Assembly: GCA_964019055.1 (NCBI GenBank)
Contig: OZ025206.1
Coordinates: 16,589,291 to 16,653,290, forward strand
Length of the DNA stretch: 64,000 bases
Direction of reading: 5' to 3'
DNA from: Anthopleura xanthogrammica
Lineage: Eukaryota > Cnidaria > Anthozoa > Actiniaria > Actiniidae
Below the pieces are notes generated by a model, which worked only from the letters and a program-made list of their open reading frames with translations, ran no database searches and was not told the DNA's origin. Shown one piece after another: positions 48,801-63,530 of the stretch. The position numbers and the translations under genes were made by a program. Each line of letters begins with the position of its first letter. Position 1 is the stretch's first letter.

Positions 48801-51800
48801 AAGCTGATTGGTCAATTAGGTATTCGACTTTTCATTGCTGTAAAATTCCTTCGTCTTTCAGTCAAGGTTCTGATTTGGATCTACCTTCGCCCAGTTGGAT
48901 ACGCGTTTATTATTCACTATACATATTATTATCAAGAGCTATTTGAATAAGACCTGCTCAATCACACGAGTGACTGAAAAGGAACGGAAAAAGCAAATTA
49001 ATCCAACTGAAGTTTGAAAAACTAAGATTCGCGATACAAGGATTTTTTACTCGCTAGATTCTGAATAAAGTTGAATTCATATGAATCTCTTCGGTTGTAC
49101 AGTTGTACGCACTTGTAAGCCAAGTGTATGCATATAAAGAAGTTCTAGCTTATGTTAATATCTATATCGCCAGGTAGAGAAGTACATCTGGTCGGACATC
49201 TGGACAAGTGACGACTATTGCATGGTAATCTTTTTAAGGCGTGTTTCCCGGAGCAGACAAAATACTGAAGCTAGCTATGAAGTGCTTAGAGAGAAAATCT
49301 ACATCAATAAAATATACAAATGGTACAAATAGTTACATCCATTATTGTACAGTACAGTACTCACTGATACAGTGTCTTTACCGGCGTTTTTTTCCTTTCA
49401 TCAAGTCTTCAATGTTCATAAAGCTCATAAAGTCAGTTAATTAAGTTCGAATGGGTGAGGAACGCTGACCAGAAGGATAGTCGATGCAGTAGCCCTTTTC
49501 ATACATGCTCGCATCAGTCTACCTCCTCGACTTGTCAGTATATCGCTACATTGGGCCCTTTTCAGCTAAAATTATGATACAAGTCTAAAGTGTGCATTCC
49601 TTAGTTTCATGCGTACAAAGTCCTTGACTTCGTTTCGGAGTCCGATCTCATTCCGAGTGTCTAGTTTTTGATCCACACTGATTTAAATAGTTTTGCTCAG
49701 TTAAATATCCTAAGTTGTTCGCCCAATATTCGCGCATGCTGAATGATAAGAGTGTGAAAAATACAAGTGCCGGCAAGAATCAGCTAACCCTTTTTTAAGG
49801 TCATACTTTACCTAGCTCCTTCACTGGGATCGAAGTCGAATCCTGCATACGAATGATGTAGAGCGCGCCCGAAAAAGTGCAAAACTCGTCTAATGCCTAA
49901 CCTCGTAACACGCAAACGGTCGGGGGCTCATTTGGCGCAAAATAAATTATCTAGCTTCTTAATTCACTAGCGGGAATCACGGCTATTCATCCCTAAGATT
50001 GAATTAAAATCATATATATTTGATAGGCCCAATCTCGGTATTCAGGGTGCCAGGGGCGTAGCAAGGACCTAGGTTCTGGGGGGGGGGGGGGGGGGGGGCA
50101 CCTCCGCCAAAAATCGCCAAAGCAAAAAAAAACCGCGATATTTGCGACGAAATAGGGAGTAAAACTTTCTCTACAAGAAGTCCCTACGCTACTTCAGGGT
50201 GGTAAATGCAATGTTCGTGACAATATTTTATCGTCATCGTTTACTCGACTTCACACAATAGCTGGGCGCGGTCCTGCGGTATAATACCTAGTTTTAAGTA
50301 GAGTGGGAGAAGTGTTCAAGTAGCTCATCGTATCGAAAGTTTGTTAAAACTGCTGTTGCTTAGAAATGATACACGCCCTAAATCGCTACCCTAATATAGC
50401 TCAGCTTTAAATGCGAAACCGGCACAAGACCTCTCCCATGAACTCTTGTTCTAAAGAATACACTCTTGAGTTGAAATACAAACATAAGTCTCAACTTACC
50501 CAAGAGAGCTACTCAATAAGGTCACGCGAAGCCCTTACTTGTTTTGCTTCGGCTTATAAATACAGAAGTATCTTGGAAAAACATCAAATGATCTCAAGGA
50601 CCTCGGAGCACCCGAGTTTGAAAGCTGGGTTCTAGATTTGAATATATATAGTTGACTATGTAGAAAGGATATAGTCCTGGACCAGAGAATTAATTCTGTA
50701 GCTGCAAAGAAGTTTCTACTACCATTTCCTAATGACCCCTCTATCCCCTCCTCCGCCTCAGTCTGGGGAAAAATATAAGAACCAGATAAGAGCAATTAAA
50801 GACTTCTGCCCGCACGGCAAGCCCGTCGCTGTAAACATCAGTAAATTCCGATCTGACAAAGGAAAATACTTGAATAGCAGGCGGAAGGGGCCGCTTGCTG
50901 ATAGAGGCCTTCTGAGAAGACCCCAATAAACTCGAATTCTTCCCGCCAAAAAAACTGACCTTTTCTTATTTATCTGGCGGTTTATCATATTTCCTAAAGA
51001 CGATCTACAACCTTTGATAGTCATAGTTCTGCCCTAGTCTGTCGGTGCCTTCTTTAAGAATTTAATGATTAGATATTTGTAGCATTCTATTCAGTGCTAT
51101 TCTGGTACTCAATCAACAGGTTCGTACGTTTTCAGAATCCCGACTAGAGCGCAGGAGGAACTCAGGAAGTGGAGGCAGGTAAAGGAAATGGCAGCCCATT
51201 TTCATTTTCTTTGCAGTTTCTATCGACGTACCGCCTTACTGGAATACATAGACGTTCCGAATCAGCTATCGGTCTTAATTATTACGATTATATCTATCCT
51301 TAGAAAAGATCGAAGAGTATGGTAAGACAGAGTAGAGTACGTCTGCACGTGTACAAGCAATCTTGCTACATGGATGTGCATCGGCAAATCAATTAACTGT
51401 GGAAATACTTGATAGCCAGTGGACGTGGCCCGCCTGCTCATAGAGGTCATCAGAAGAGACAACAACAAACTCCATTCTTCCCGCCAAAGGATCACACGCA
51501 GATGCCAGTGACCTTTTCCTCTATATAGCGGTTTATCATAGCTGCCGTTTTCAAAGACGATGATCTACAAACTTTGTTAGTCCTACCTGTGCCTTCTTTA
51601 GTCATTAAATCTCAATTAACCATTCTATATACCTTTGCTTAGGCAGTCTATAGCCTGTTCTGGTACTTGATTTACACGGACCAGCCGTGCGCATAGGAGC
51701 GCAAACGAAGAGGACCTTACCAGGAAGTGTATGTGGAAGGAAACAACAAGCCCTGCCCAGTTTCTTTCTCTCAGTTCCTGTCGCGCCTTTGAATAGCTTG

Positions 51801-54800
51801 ATCGACTAGTCAACAGTTTTGAATACTATGTCATATAGTTCATTGATATACATTGTCCAAAAATTTGGTCTATTCAACGACGATTTCCTCTACTACGATA
51901 CAAATTTGAATACTGGATTCTATAGCCGATTATCATTGCTGTTCCCGTCATTCAAAGTAAATAACCATCTGACGTCAGTAGTTCCTTCAGCCGCAAAGTA
52001 ACTACTCTTCTAGGAAGTCGATAGTGCTTAACGTTAACTCCTCTATCCTTCAGTGCTCCTCTTGAGGATAAGCTAAAACTATGAAAATTATATAGGGAAA
52101 TCGAAAGAGATCTGTAAAACACTCCGGCGCCAGCTTATAGCCTTTAGAGCCTTTAAGGAATACACCAATCAAAACTGTCCTGGAAATTATCCAGCTAATC
52201 GAAACAAATCCACTTTAAGGTCTATTTTAAGTGTATTATGCGACAGGTTACTGCATGTGCACTTTTGTTGATTCAAAATGGTTTAATGAATGGGGGGAAA
52301 AAGTAAAAAAACGTTAGCGAAAAATTCACGAAAAAACTAGTGAAAATTCGTGCATTGCCTCACGCTCACCTACATTTCCACAATTTAAAATGTATTGTCA
52401 TTAATCAAGGAATCGGCCAATCACATTTTCATTTGGACTATTTGGTTTCAACTTAAATAAAACAGGAATATTGCAAATGGATCTAAACATAAGATATACT
52501 TAGTAACTTTAACTGAAACAGGAAAAAATCTACATATGATTGAATATTCTATCTTACCGGGTTTGAAGAGAAAGATACCTCTTCAGCTCACACTTGAGCT
52601 AGCTTTTAAGTTTTGACACGTCCGCGTCTGAACAAACGGTTTAAAACCAACTTGAATGTGTCATATCCACTAGAAAAGCGTGGATTTGAGACGATATGAG
52701 GCGAGATCTCCTAAGCAACGCTGTAGTACGTGAACATCAATATACCCTCAGGTCATTCAGTATTGTGTAATACAAGTGCAACGCAAATGGGAATGACTGT
52801 AAGTACAAGTTGACATCAGCGGAAATTCGATCAGAAAATAACAAAAAAGATTTTTAAAAAAAGAGGATAAAGTTTAAAAATGAAAGAATCAAAAAGAAAG
52901 AATTTTCTAAAAGTGAAATAAAATATTTTTTTTGGCTGTTATTTTTGGGCATGATATCTTTTTTAAGAAAGAAAATATTGACTTTCCCTGACGCAATCTG
53001 TAACACGCATAACGATGTTTAGAAAGTCCTCACTTTGTTATCGTACAATATTTATTCAATATTTTAAAAGACTTTCGGATCAAATTTTGACAAGTTCGAC
53101 GAACACAGTTCAGTCTTCCAGGAAAGGCTCGCATCCTTGTCAAAAGACGAGCAAGGAAGACATCATAATCGTAATAATATCTGATCAAAGTACGTTCTGC
53201 ATGGCTCGCGCGTGACCTCTTTTTTCTGCTTACGCGTAGATATAAATAACCTCAGACTCGTTAACAGGTCATTTCAGTCTCTGTACGAAAATTGCATCCG
53301 AGTCTTTCGAAAGTAAATGGAACACACTATTAAATTACAGGAAAAAGAAAGAAAACAAACAAACAAACAAAAACAAAAATAAAGAAGTTTATTCTTTCAT
53401 TTCCGATATCGTAGGTATCGTCAACAAGTGGATTTTAGCCGAGAATTATTCAGAAAAATTGCCTTTAATTGTGAAAAAATTTCAAAAGTTTTGAAATATC
53501 TAGAATCATTCCGGTTAAAAGTGGGATTTTTACTACACTGGAGTAAAGTAAAATTAGAAAAGATTAAATTGAAGATAATTTCTTTTAAATTTCTGATTAC
53601 AGCTGGGCCGAGTATGAATAGTTTTTAGATCAATATACAAACGACAATAACATCGTCTAAATAAAGTACCCTAGCACAAACTGAAAATCCTAAGAAACGA
53701 CTGAAAAATCTGAATGAAAGGAGAATATAGAAGATGACACAAGAGGGAAAACTAGAATATACTGAATGTAATAATTTTTGACATAATTACTATATCAAGT
53801 GAATTACCTCTATTCCTGGCCGATGTTTAAACAGAACCAAGATGAACAATCCCTCGTCTAATACACCTGGATGTAGGCAAGAATAAAAACAATCTTGTGT
53901 AATCGTTTTACAAATTTTTCTTGACAGTGCAAACACACGTTACTGGATGACCGTCTTGTTTAAATGAGTTTGGACGTCAAAATGAAACGAATTTATAGTT
54001 GTCAGCCGAGGTGGGGTGTGTTTTGTTATTTTGTGAGTTTTTTTAACAACAGGAAGACTATGAAAATAGCCTCGCTGGCTAAATTGGACTTTCAGTTTAA
54101 GTTGTGGTTTTAGCTGTTAATCACGCATCTATGATATACGTACACTCACATACAACGTTACTCGTGTCACATGCATAGAATTTCCTGTGCAATCAGTGTC
54201 CATAATGTTAAAATGAATAAATATGTTTAAAGACTGACTTGAAAATTAATTTAAATGTCTAAATTTCCGTGTCACATGTATCGAGACTGATTACCCAAAG
54301 CTGATAAGGGTGGCTAAAAATACACTGAAAGGGAGTCCATCACTGGGCTATAAGGGAAGGACTAGGTCTGTAGGTGAATTAGTGGTCACGGATGAACTAA
54401 TTAGGAAAGGAAAGGAGAGGGGAGATAAGAAAAAGGGATGGATGGAGATGAGAGGAAATGGGGAGGGAGACGGTAAGTTTAATAATATAACAAACGCATA
54501 ACAAAAAATAATCGTAGAGCTGAATATGAAAGGGTGTGTATATTATATATATATAATGAGCGTGTACAGGGATAGTCACGATTACTTCATGATTAAAGGA
54601 GGGTAGGGGAGGGAAAGGACTGGAAGTTGTTCCAGTAATTATTTCAACGTACTCGTGATGCGAATTACCAGCTAAAGCTTATCAAACTGAATCAAGGCTA
54701 TAAATAAACCACACGCAGAAAGGGGCTTGTTCAAAGCGGTGTACCTAATAAATAATGGGAGGGTGCATTAAAGTGTAAGCCCGAAGGGTCACGCGCTTTC

Positions 54801-57800
54801 ACATCGGTATTTTGAAAATTACACCATCTATATGATCCGACTCGCATGTTTTTATCAGATTCAGCCCGACTGTAATTGCAGATCTTAAACGATGTTCAGC
54901 GTTTACTTTAGTCAAAGTTTGGATAATAATCTATATAATCATTATACATATGTATTGTCATACATCAAATAAAAGTGAAATTTATTCTGCATGTCTCCTT
55001 GAATTTTCCTTTCTTTCTCGTCTCCTACCGCCACTAGATACATATTTACTAAACTTGAAACCAGTTTAATGACTCACACGACGGCCAACTCTTCTCACTT
55101 ATGTTAGAATTGGACTTCATTTGGCCAACTGAACATACAGTGAACATGCCAACTTTTTCAGTGAACTCCCCCCCCCCCCCCCCCTCAAAATTGTTTTCGC
55201 CGGTTGGGCGCAGCTGCCTCAAGTAAAAATCCTATATACAACGAGGAAGTTCTCCGAGTTTTATCAATGAAGAAACCAGCGACAATTATTTTGATGAGTT
55301 TATGCGAAAATTAGTACTGAATCAAGTCCATTTGCTGGGCAGAGTGAATATAGATCGACCTAAGATTTCCTTGGCACGTTTTGATAACCATTTTTCACCG
55401 CGATTCCTTCATTTGGTCGTTCAAATGACCAATTTTGTTATTAAAGTGAGATTTTTTTACCTTGACAGCTTTTCCCTTGATCAAAAAGTGACAAGTTGAA
55501 ATTTGATTAAAGGTGTCAAAGAAGAAAACAAATGATTACGTTGAACGAGGAATAACTGGTCTAAAGACATGCTCGTGCATACACGCATGCATGGACGGCT
55601 CAGCTTCCACTCATCATCATTCATTCCAAAAATAATTAAGTTTTTTAAAAAACAGGAACACCGGCCTTCAAAGTTTCATACCAGGTATCCCTGACATTTT
55701 GCCAAGACAAATCCGATGAAGTGATAATAGGAATATGCCGTAAACCTCCGGGGGAAAATTATATCAGCTCAATGTGCCATCATCCTAATGGGCTTACTTG
55801 GAGGAGGGACACTTGCGTTACAAAATTCGCGTGCTGAGGCAATTTTCAGGTTGCATGTATTTATAATATAATCGTAGTATATGTGAAAAGAAGGGATCGT
55901 ATTTTTGATGGCACATTCTTTTTCTTCTAAATTCTGTTGACAAAACGATCTTGTTTTCTCTTTCTTTACTGCACTAACCATAGCAGACAGATATAAATAA
56001 AATAGTACCTACGTCATGAACCAGCAAGCAGACCTTCATCATGAGAAAGTGAGGCAGTAATGTGATTAGACCATAAATGGCAACTTTTCATTTTTTTAGT
56101 AGCACTTTATGCATTATCCCAATTCATATTTACAGTATAGTTCGTACTTAAACTGTTAAATACACATCTCTCTGGTACTCATCCCAGAAATACGTCAGGG
56201 TTTAATCATTTAGGGGATGACTTAGCCAATATTTCATTAGAATTTCATCCTACTTATCTTTTTCGAAACAAATGGCAGAGAATAATGAATAAACAACCCG
56301 AGTTTTTTTTTTGGACGCACAAAAAATTGTGAATAGAAACAAGATGATTTTTATCGATATTTCAATTTAATGTCAGTGATGTTTTTTTTCAGTATTTGTT
56401 CTCTCTGATTTTTAGACTGGAATTTACATGAATTTTTATGATAATCAATTCAATATTTATAAAAAGAAATAGTGCCTAATGAATATTTGGGTTATTACTT
56501 CTCTTTCTTATCAATATCTACTGCATGCTGTGAGATACCAGGTGCAAAAAAAAAACTTTAGTTCTGTTAAGTATTCGTTTCTCTTCAAATTTCCAGATAA
56601 AAATATTTAAACTGACTTTCCTATTTTTCACTAAAATTACACTTGTTATTTGTCTAATTTTGAAAAATTAATCAATTAACTTGTTTCCCTTGTGAAATAT
56701 TTGTTCAAATATTTCAGCCAGCAAAGGAGATTTTTTAGTAGTTCAAACGATGTTTGGATTTACAGTACAACACACTGGCCGATTAGGACTTTCAGTCAAG
56801 CTATGTTCAAGCAAAACGTTTATTTTCGTAATATTCAACACAGAAAAAATATTTGCATAATTTCCTCGTCTAATATATGTGTTCAAGAATCAGCTTTCCG
56901 TGAATGCTACTTATGGATATTCAAGCAAGAATAAAATACCTTGGGACCTGTTTCGTTGGTTCAAGAGGCCTGTGCAGCAATGTAGCATGTGGATACCGGT
57001 CAATGTCTTGCCGGGTATCAATAAACAAATAAATAATAATAATACATCAACTCATACCTCACTTGTAGGCCGGGCGATAATCCATTCGACTCTTGTTTAA
57101 GACTCTCTGACTCACAGAGAATTCACCATCCGATTAGCTGAAACCATAAAGAATCAAGGTCTATTCAAGACTGTGTCGTTTCAGCTATTGCTATGACTGG
57201 CGTCAAAAGGTTTCCTTCAATGAATTTTGAGGCGTTTTGAATGCACTTGTTTCATGAGTATTTTAAGACGTTCGCCGTCGAGGTGTGTCCGTTCAGTAGC
57301 TTCAAAATTATTGGCTTAGCTCGGGATAATTAACCTCAATCTCAAAAACAAAGGATTATCCTTTAAAAGAGCGCATGACTTCAGTTCGCGATTCGTGGGA
57401 AGTTCCTCAATAAACTTGGTAATTAGAATACAGGTGGCAATATCTATGAATAATAATGACGGTGGAAACATGTACACAAACAGAACGACATCCATTTACG
57501 TCTGAGATGAATTAGATAGTCAAGCACTTGCATTCTATAGTCACAATTGCTAGACGAATTTCAAGTTTTAATTCATAAGATATGAAAAATATATGATTCT
57601 TAATTATAGGTTGTTTGTGGATGATCAAGTATTTATAGCTAATAAAACCATGGAATTCTGCACAAGAATGGTTTCCGGTGAGATGTGAAGCTGAGGCTAA
57701 AACCGATGCATGGATGTCTGGCTTTTCGTCTATGGTTTGGAGACAATTTTAACCAGAAAAACCAGAGTTTTCCTTAGATTTTATTGGCGAAATATTTGGT

Positions 57801-58566
57801 GTTTATTGCGGTGATGGGAACGCATGATATGGAGGAAGGAAACGAAAGGTAAAATAGACTGAACAAACTAGACAAAATGACTTAATGTTTTGTCTGGCTA
57901 GCTCAGTATATTTGCACATTCGTAATTCTTGTACACTGCCTTTACTAGTAACTTACCGTTAAAGTTGCTCACTGAATTCTTTATCTTGAATGGTAAATCT
58001 CTACATCTTAGAGTCGATGAACAGAAAGCTGTGAACTGTACAAAAGACTGCTTGTGTCAATGCAGTGAAATCCTATCCCAGTAACTTAAGACCAACTTGG
58101 CGAAGAATTATGAAATGCGTAGCTAGGTAAATAAAGGAATGCATCATAACTGGAATTAGTTTTTCATTTTCATTTTAAAGATAAAAGTGGGCGTTGTTTC
58201 GTGATCATTTCCATTCCTGCAAAACGAATTCTGGTTCTAATTCTGAAGTTTTAGGGAGCTTGGGGGTAAGTGAATCCTGTGAAACCATGTGGGAGGTCAA
58301 AACATTTTTTTTATATCTATACTTGTATCTACTTTTCTATTTATAAAACCTTTATGCTTTATTCATTTATGTGTGGGCAATGGTATTATCCAATGATATT
58401 GTTATGATGGGGACTTTTATCAAAACAATTAACTTATCTTCATAATTTAACTTAAATTTAATCAGAACTCATCTAAACTACCAGACAAAATAAAATATTG
58501 AGCTAGTGTATCCCTCTATCCTTCTTAGATAAGATAAGATAACTCTATTAATGCAACCAATTCCAT
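45823..58566. other. Long intergenic interval with no supported gene
   Basis: About 12.7 kb upstream of the semaphorin start, so probably containing its promoter and 5'UTR exons. An acceptor-like TTTCGCAG on the minus strand, about 35 bp upstream of the ATG, hints at a 5'UTR intron. All ORFs are short and look random; no domain recognised. Poly-G at 50078 and poly-C at 55168; a tandem duplication at 50.8-51.8 kb is listed separately. Confidence 0.6.
50800..51790. repeat. Diverged tandem duplication, ~540-bp offset
   Basis: Segments about 50860-51250 and 51400-51790 align in order: AATACTTGAATAGCAGGCGG / AATACTTGATAGCCAGTGG; CTTCCCGCCAAA; GGCGGTTTATCATA / GCGGTTTATCATA; AAAGACGAT...ATCTACAA; GTGCCTTCTTTA; TTCTGGTACT. 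No coding preserved. Confidence 0.75.
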
Positions 58567-60970
58567 TATAATACTCCACAAGAGATCTCACGCTACCAAT
58601 ACCATCCCACTACCCCACAAGACATCCCATGCTACCAATACCATCACACTACACCACAAGACATCCCATGCTACCAATACCATCACACTACCCCACAAGA
58701 CATCCCATGCTACCAATACCATCACACTACACCACAAGACATCCCATGCTACCAATACCATCCCACTACCCCACAAGACATCCCATGCTACCAATACCAT
58801 CACACTACACCACAAGACATCCCATGCTACCAATACCATCACACTACCCCACAAGACATCCCATGCTACCAATACCATCACACTACCCCACAAGACATCC
58901 CATGGTACCAATACCATCACACTACCCCACAAGACATCCCATGCTACCAATACCATCACTACCCCACAAGACATCCCATGTTACCAATACCATCACACTA
59001 CCCCACAAGACATCCCATGCTACCAATACCACCACACTACACCACAAGACATCCCATGCTACCAATACCATCACACTACCCCACAAGACATCCCATGCTA
59101 CCAATACCATCACACTACCCCACAAGACATCCCATGTTACCAATACCATCACACTACCCCACAAGACATCCCATGCTACCAATACCATCACTACCCCACA
59201 AGACATCCCATGTTACCAATACCATCACACTACCCCACAAGACATCCCATGCTACCAATACCATCACACTACCCCACAAGACATCCCATGTTACCAATAC
59301 CATCACACTACCCCACAAGACATCCCATGGTACCAATACCATCACACTACCCCACAAGACATCCCATGTTACCAATACCATCACACTACCCCACAAGACA
59401 TCCCATGTTACCAATACCATCACACTACCCCACAAGACATCCCATGCTACCAATACAATCACACTACCCCACAAGACATCCCATGCTACCAATACCATCA
59501 CACTACCCCACAAGACATCCCATGCTACCAATACCATCACACTACCCCACAAGACATCCCATTCTAACAATACCATCACACTACCCCACAAGACATCCCA
59601 TGCTACCAATACCATCCCACAAGAGATCTCACGCTACCAATACCATCACACTACACCACAAACCATCCCATGCTACCAATACCATCACACTACCCCACAA
59701 GACATTCCATGCTACCAATACCATCACACTACCCCACAAGACATTCCATGCTACCAATACCATCACACTACCCCACAAGACATCCCATGCTACCAATACC
59801 ATCACACTACCCCACAAGACATCCCATGCTACCAATACCATCACTACCCCACAAGACATCCCATGTTACCAATACCATCACACTACCCCACAAGACATCC
59901 CATGCTACCAATACCATCACACTACCCCACAAGACATCCCATGCTACCAATACCATCACACTACCCCACAAGACATCCCATGCTACCAATACCATCACAC
60001 TACCCCACAAGACATCCCATTCTAACAATACCATCACTACCCCACAAGACATCCCATGCTACCAATACCATCCCACAAGAGATCTCACGCTACCAATACC
60101 ATCACACTACACCACAAGACATCCCATGCTACCAATACCATCACACTACCCCACAAGACATTCCATGCTACCAATACCATCCCACTACCCCACAAGATAT
60201 TCCATGCTACCAATACCATCACACTACCCCACAAGACATCCCATGCTACCAATACCATCACACTACCCCACAAGACATCCCATTCTAACAATACCATCAC
60301 TACCCCACAAGACATCCCATGCTACCAATACCATCCCACAAGAGATCTCACGCTACCAATACCATCACACTACACCACAAGACATCCCATGCTACCAATA
60401 CCATCACACTACCCCACAAGACATTCCATGCTACCAATACCATCCCACTACCCCACAAGATATTCCATGCTACCAATACCATCACACTACCCCACAAGAC
60501 ATCCCATGCTACCAATACCATCACACTACCCCACAAGACATCCCATGCTACCAATACCATCACACTACACCACAAGACATCCCATGCTACCAATACCATC
60601 CCACTACCCCACAAGACATCCCATGCTACCAATACCATCACACTACACCACAAGACATCCCATGCTACCAATACCATCACACTACCCCACAAGACATCCC
60701 ATGCTACCAATACCATCACACTATCCCACAAGACATCCCATGGTACCAATACCATCACACTACCCCACAAGACATCCCATGCTACCAATACCATCACTAC
60801 CCCACAAGACATCCCATGTTACCAATACCATCACACTACCCCACAAGACATCCCATGCTACCAATACCATCACACTACCCCACAAGACATCCCATGCTAC
60901 CAATACCATCACACTACCCCACAAGACATCCCATGCTACCAATACCATCACACTACCCCACAAGACAGAC
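58567..60970. repeat. 39-bp minisatellite, ~61 units with higher-order structure
   Basis: Unit ACATCCCATGCTACCAATAC + CATCACACTACCCCACAAG, with 36-bp variants lacking one CAC and a variant carrying CAAGAGATCTCACG at about 58581, 59622, 60078 and 60341. The blocks starting at 60078 and 60341 are near-identical, showing block-wise duplication. Because 39 is divisible by 3, all three forward frames and a reverse frame stay open for hundreds of codons; these are not genes. Confidence 0.95.
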
Positions 60971-61503
60971 ATCCCATGCTAGCAACACCTGACATTTTTA
61001 GTTGTCCTTGAAAGATTCAAAACTAGAATCTCTACAACTCTTCAACGCTAAAAATCTTGAAGAAATGAGAGCATATTCTACCGATCGAACGATGTGTTGA
61101 CCTTCTCACTATATAATGATCTTGCGTAAATAATTACTATAATAACATTGTTTAATGCATATACCGAGGAGAAATGATTTGTTTTATAGCTAGAACGTCA
61201 ACTATAACGAGCAAATGCCCTGTCAAAAAAAGCTGATGTATTAAGTTTTTGTTGCACCTGCTTTGGCAAAATTGTTGCTGTTTAATACATATTTGAATGG
61301 CCTTTTATTCGGAAGAAACTAGAACATAAAAGATAATTACTGGGATATATAAATACTGTAAAGAAATGGATAAAATTACTCACCACATTTACTGTCAACA
61401 GCGTCAGATATTTTACGGTCGACAGGAATGTAACCAAGTCACCGTAGATATACCACGTGATTTATAACTGTAACCTGATTGGGTGGAAATCGATTGATTG
61501 GAA

Positions 61504-61641
61504 CCGATTTGGCTTGGGCGTAATTTTTTTCAAATTCAGTTCCCATGAGAACAAGATTCTTTGTTTAAGTTGTATCCATATTCATGTATCCTGTCGTGCA
61601 TATGAATTTGGAAAACATTAAGCCCAAGCTAAAACGGTCTA
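61504..61641. repeat. Fold-back MITE-like element, family 4, copy 2
   Basis: Ends CGATTTGGCTTGGGCGTAAT left and inverse of GACCGTTTTAGCTTGGGCTT right; related to 8758-8944. Confidence 0.7.
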
Positions 61642-62505
61642 TTTAATGCAGACTGGTTTACACGAGCAACGTAGGGACAGGCGAGGCCTAATTTGGGAGG
61701 TTTGCAGGAATGCCCCCCCCCCCCTGAAAATTTTAAAATCAAGGCTCTCGGGAATGACTTTTCTCGAAAAAAAACTAGACCAGTGAGAAGGGGTAAGGTG
61801 TGAAATGCATACCGCGGAAACTTGAAGGAATAGCTCATAACCCTTTCTTCAATGTCACGCCCCAACAAGCACTTCTTCTGCAATTTCTAAACAATTAACC
61901 ATCCCAACAAAACATAACTTTGAAAAATCCTCCAAATAAACAAGACAACAGTGAGAGTTTCTATATACATAAATATATGTATATCAAGTTATATTAATAT
62001 AATGATATCGATATATAGTTATAGAGTATTATAAAAATAGAAATACTTTATGATTTCAGTACGAGGAAATACATTTGTTCATCTGCAAAGTTATTTTTTT
62101 CTTCTAAAAAAAGTCAGTAGAAAAAGCCCCAAATAGACTAATTTCAAAAAATAAGCTTGCTCTTTCCCCCTAGGTCTTCAAGCTCTGAAGATACTTATAA
62201 GCGCACTCCAGAAAATGGAGTATTGGTATAGACAGACATGTATAACATAAATACATATACATTATAATAAAAAGAGACTCGTGATATAAAGCCAATATCT
62301 AAAGGTTATAGAAATTCTTTGTAGAAAAAGTTAAAAAAGATATATATTTCCAAGACAGTGAAATCAACAGCCCGGCATAGGAGACATGTTGGATGACACA
62401 TGAAATTCGTATTCATCCAACATGCTTGGCAATACGTCACATGAAAACCAATACTATGCCCGAGCATGCGCAATTAACGCGGATTGTAATTCAGTTTAGC
62501 AGGCC

Positions 62506-62644
62506 CTTAGTAAGACGGCAAACATAATGCATTGTGGTATAACTTGGATGAGAGACATCTATCATGCGCAATACCTTCTATGACGTGTTTGTACCCAAGC
62601 TAGACCATAATGCACTTTGTCTGTCGAACTCAAAAAAGGCCGTC
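62506..62644. repeat. Fold-back MITE-like element, family 6
   Basis: Inverted arms ATAATGCATTGTGGTATAAC and inverse of AAGTGCATTATGGTCTAGCT, with CTTGGRT following in both. A related half lies at 42905-43010. Confidence 0.65.
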
Positions 62645-62774
62645 CAAGTTAGTTAACAGTAATTCATTTTAGACTGTAACCGATAATCTGGCGTAAGTCT
62701 AGATATTCAGAAGAAAATTGGGAGTTTTATGCCTCATAACGAGTCAACCTGGAACTAAATACACTGGAAAATAA

Positions 62775-62872
62775 ATACCAGAAATTAAAAGAGCAATTTA
62801 TTCTTATCTACAGGTATTCGTTGAATCAAAAAATAGAGGGAGCCAGATGATTGCTCTTTTAATTTTTGGCAT
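62775..62872. repeat. Small fold-back element
   Basis: About 98 bp. Arms ATACCAGAAATTAAAAGAGC and inverse right, giving a ~23-bp stem. Confidence 0.7.
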
Positions 62873-63530
62873 TCTGTTTAGCAGTGAGCTACTTTTTACT
62901 CAACAATACAAGCAGATTATAAAACTATTTTCAACTGTTACCAAAACAGTTTATAGAATATTGCAGAACTAATCCTAATCTGGTTTTCTGCAGACGGCAA
63001 TTTATCAAAATCTCTGTATTTAATTAAATTACGGACACAAAAAATATTCACATTTTGACTTATTTTTCAGATAGAAAATTTCAGTAAAGATCACTAAAGA
63101 CGATACTGAAAACACTGAATGCTTCATAACAACGCATACTAAGAAAACAGACAAATTTAGGGTTGATGATAGAAAACGCGCAAATTGTTGCAAATTTTTA
63201 AACACTAAAAAAATACTTACAAAACCCGTTCTCACTCTAGGTTTTGTTTAGCCTCCTCTGAATGCATCTCTCTTATTTTCCTTATCTTAGGCGTTTGGGA
63301 TCCCTGTGTGACAAAGGAGGGAGGAGAATTGGCTCTCAGTCTCCCTCCGGTCAAACATCACAGGTAGCCCGCCAAAGGAACAAATGAGAAAGAGCAAAGA
63401 GACGCATGCTGAAGGGGCTAGGTTTTGTTATCTCGCTTTATATTTTTCTGTCTGATTGTACAGACCTGATACAAACCCTCTGAAGTTTGCTTTCCAACAT
63501 GATCATCCTTCAGCTACCACAGCTATTAGT

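Larger units (their letters stand above)
60984..63230. other. Intergenic interval with fold-back elements
   Basis: No gene supported. Elements inside: 61504-61641 (family 4), 62375-62430 (hairpin around CATGTTGGATGA), 62506-62644 and 62775-62872; poly-C at 61713. Confidence 0.6.

Noticed and set aside
50078..50098. Long G run as telomeric or G-quadruplex feature
   Set aside because: A single homopolymer without TTAGGG units; similar runs occur elsewhere and lengths are unreliable.
58629..61011. Overlapping ORFs of 230-440 codons on plus, and 70-154 on minus
   Set aside because: All arise from the 39-bp repeat being a multiple of three and stop-free in several frames.
61383..61440. Possible minus-strand exon ending TGTG|GTGAGT
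   Set aside because: No acceptor or domain support and no partner exon; could be a non-coding first exon but not supportable.
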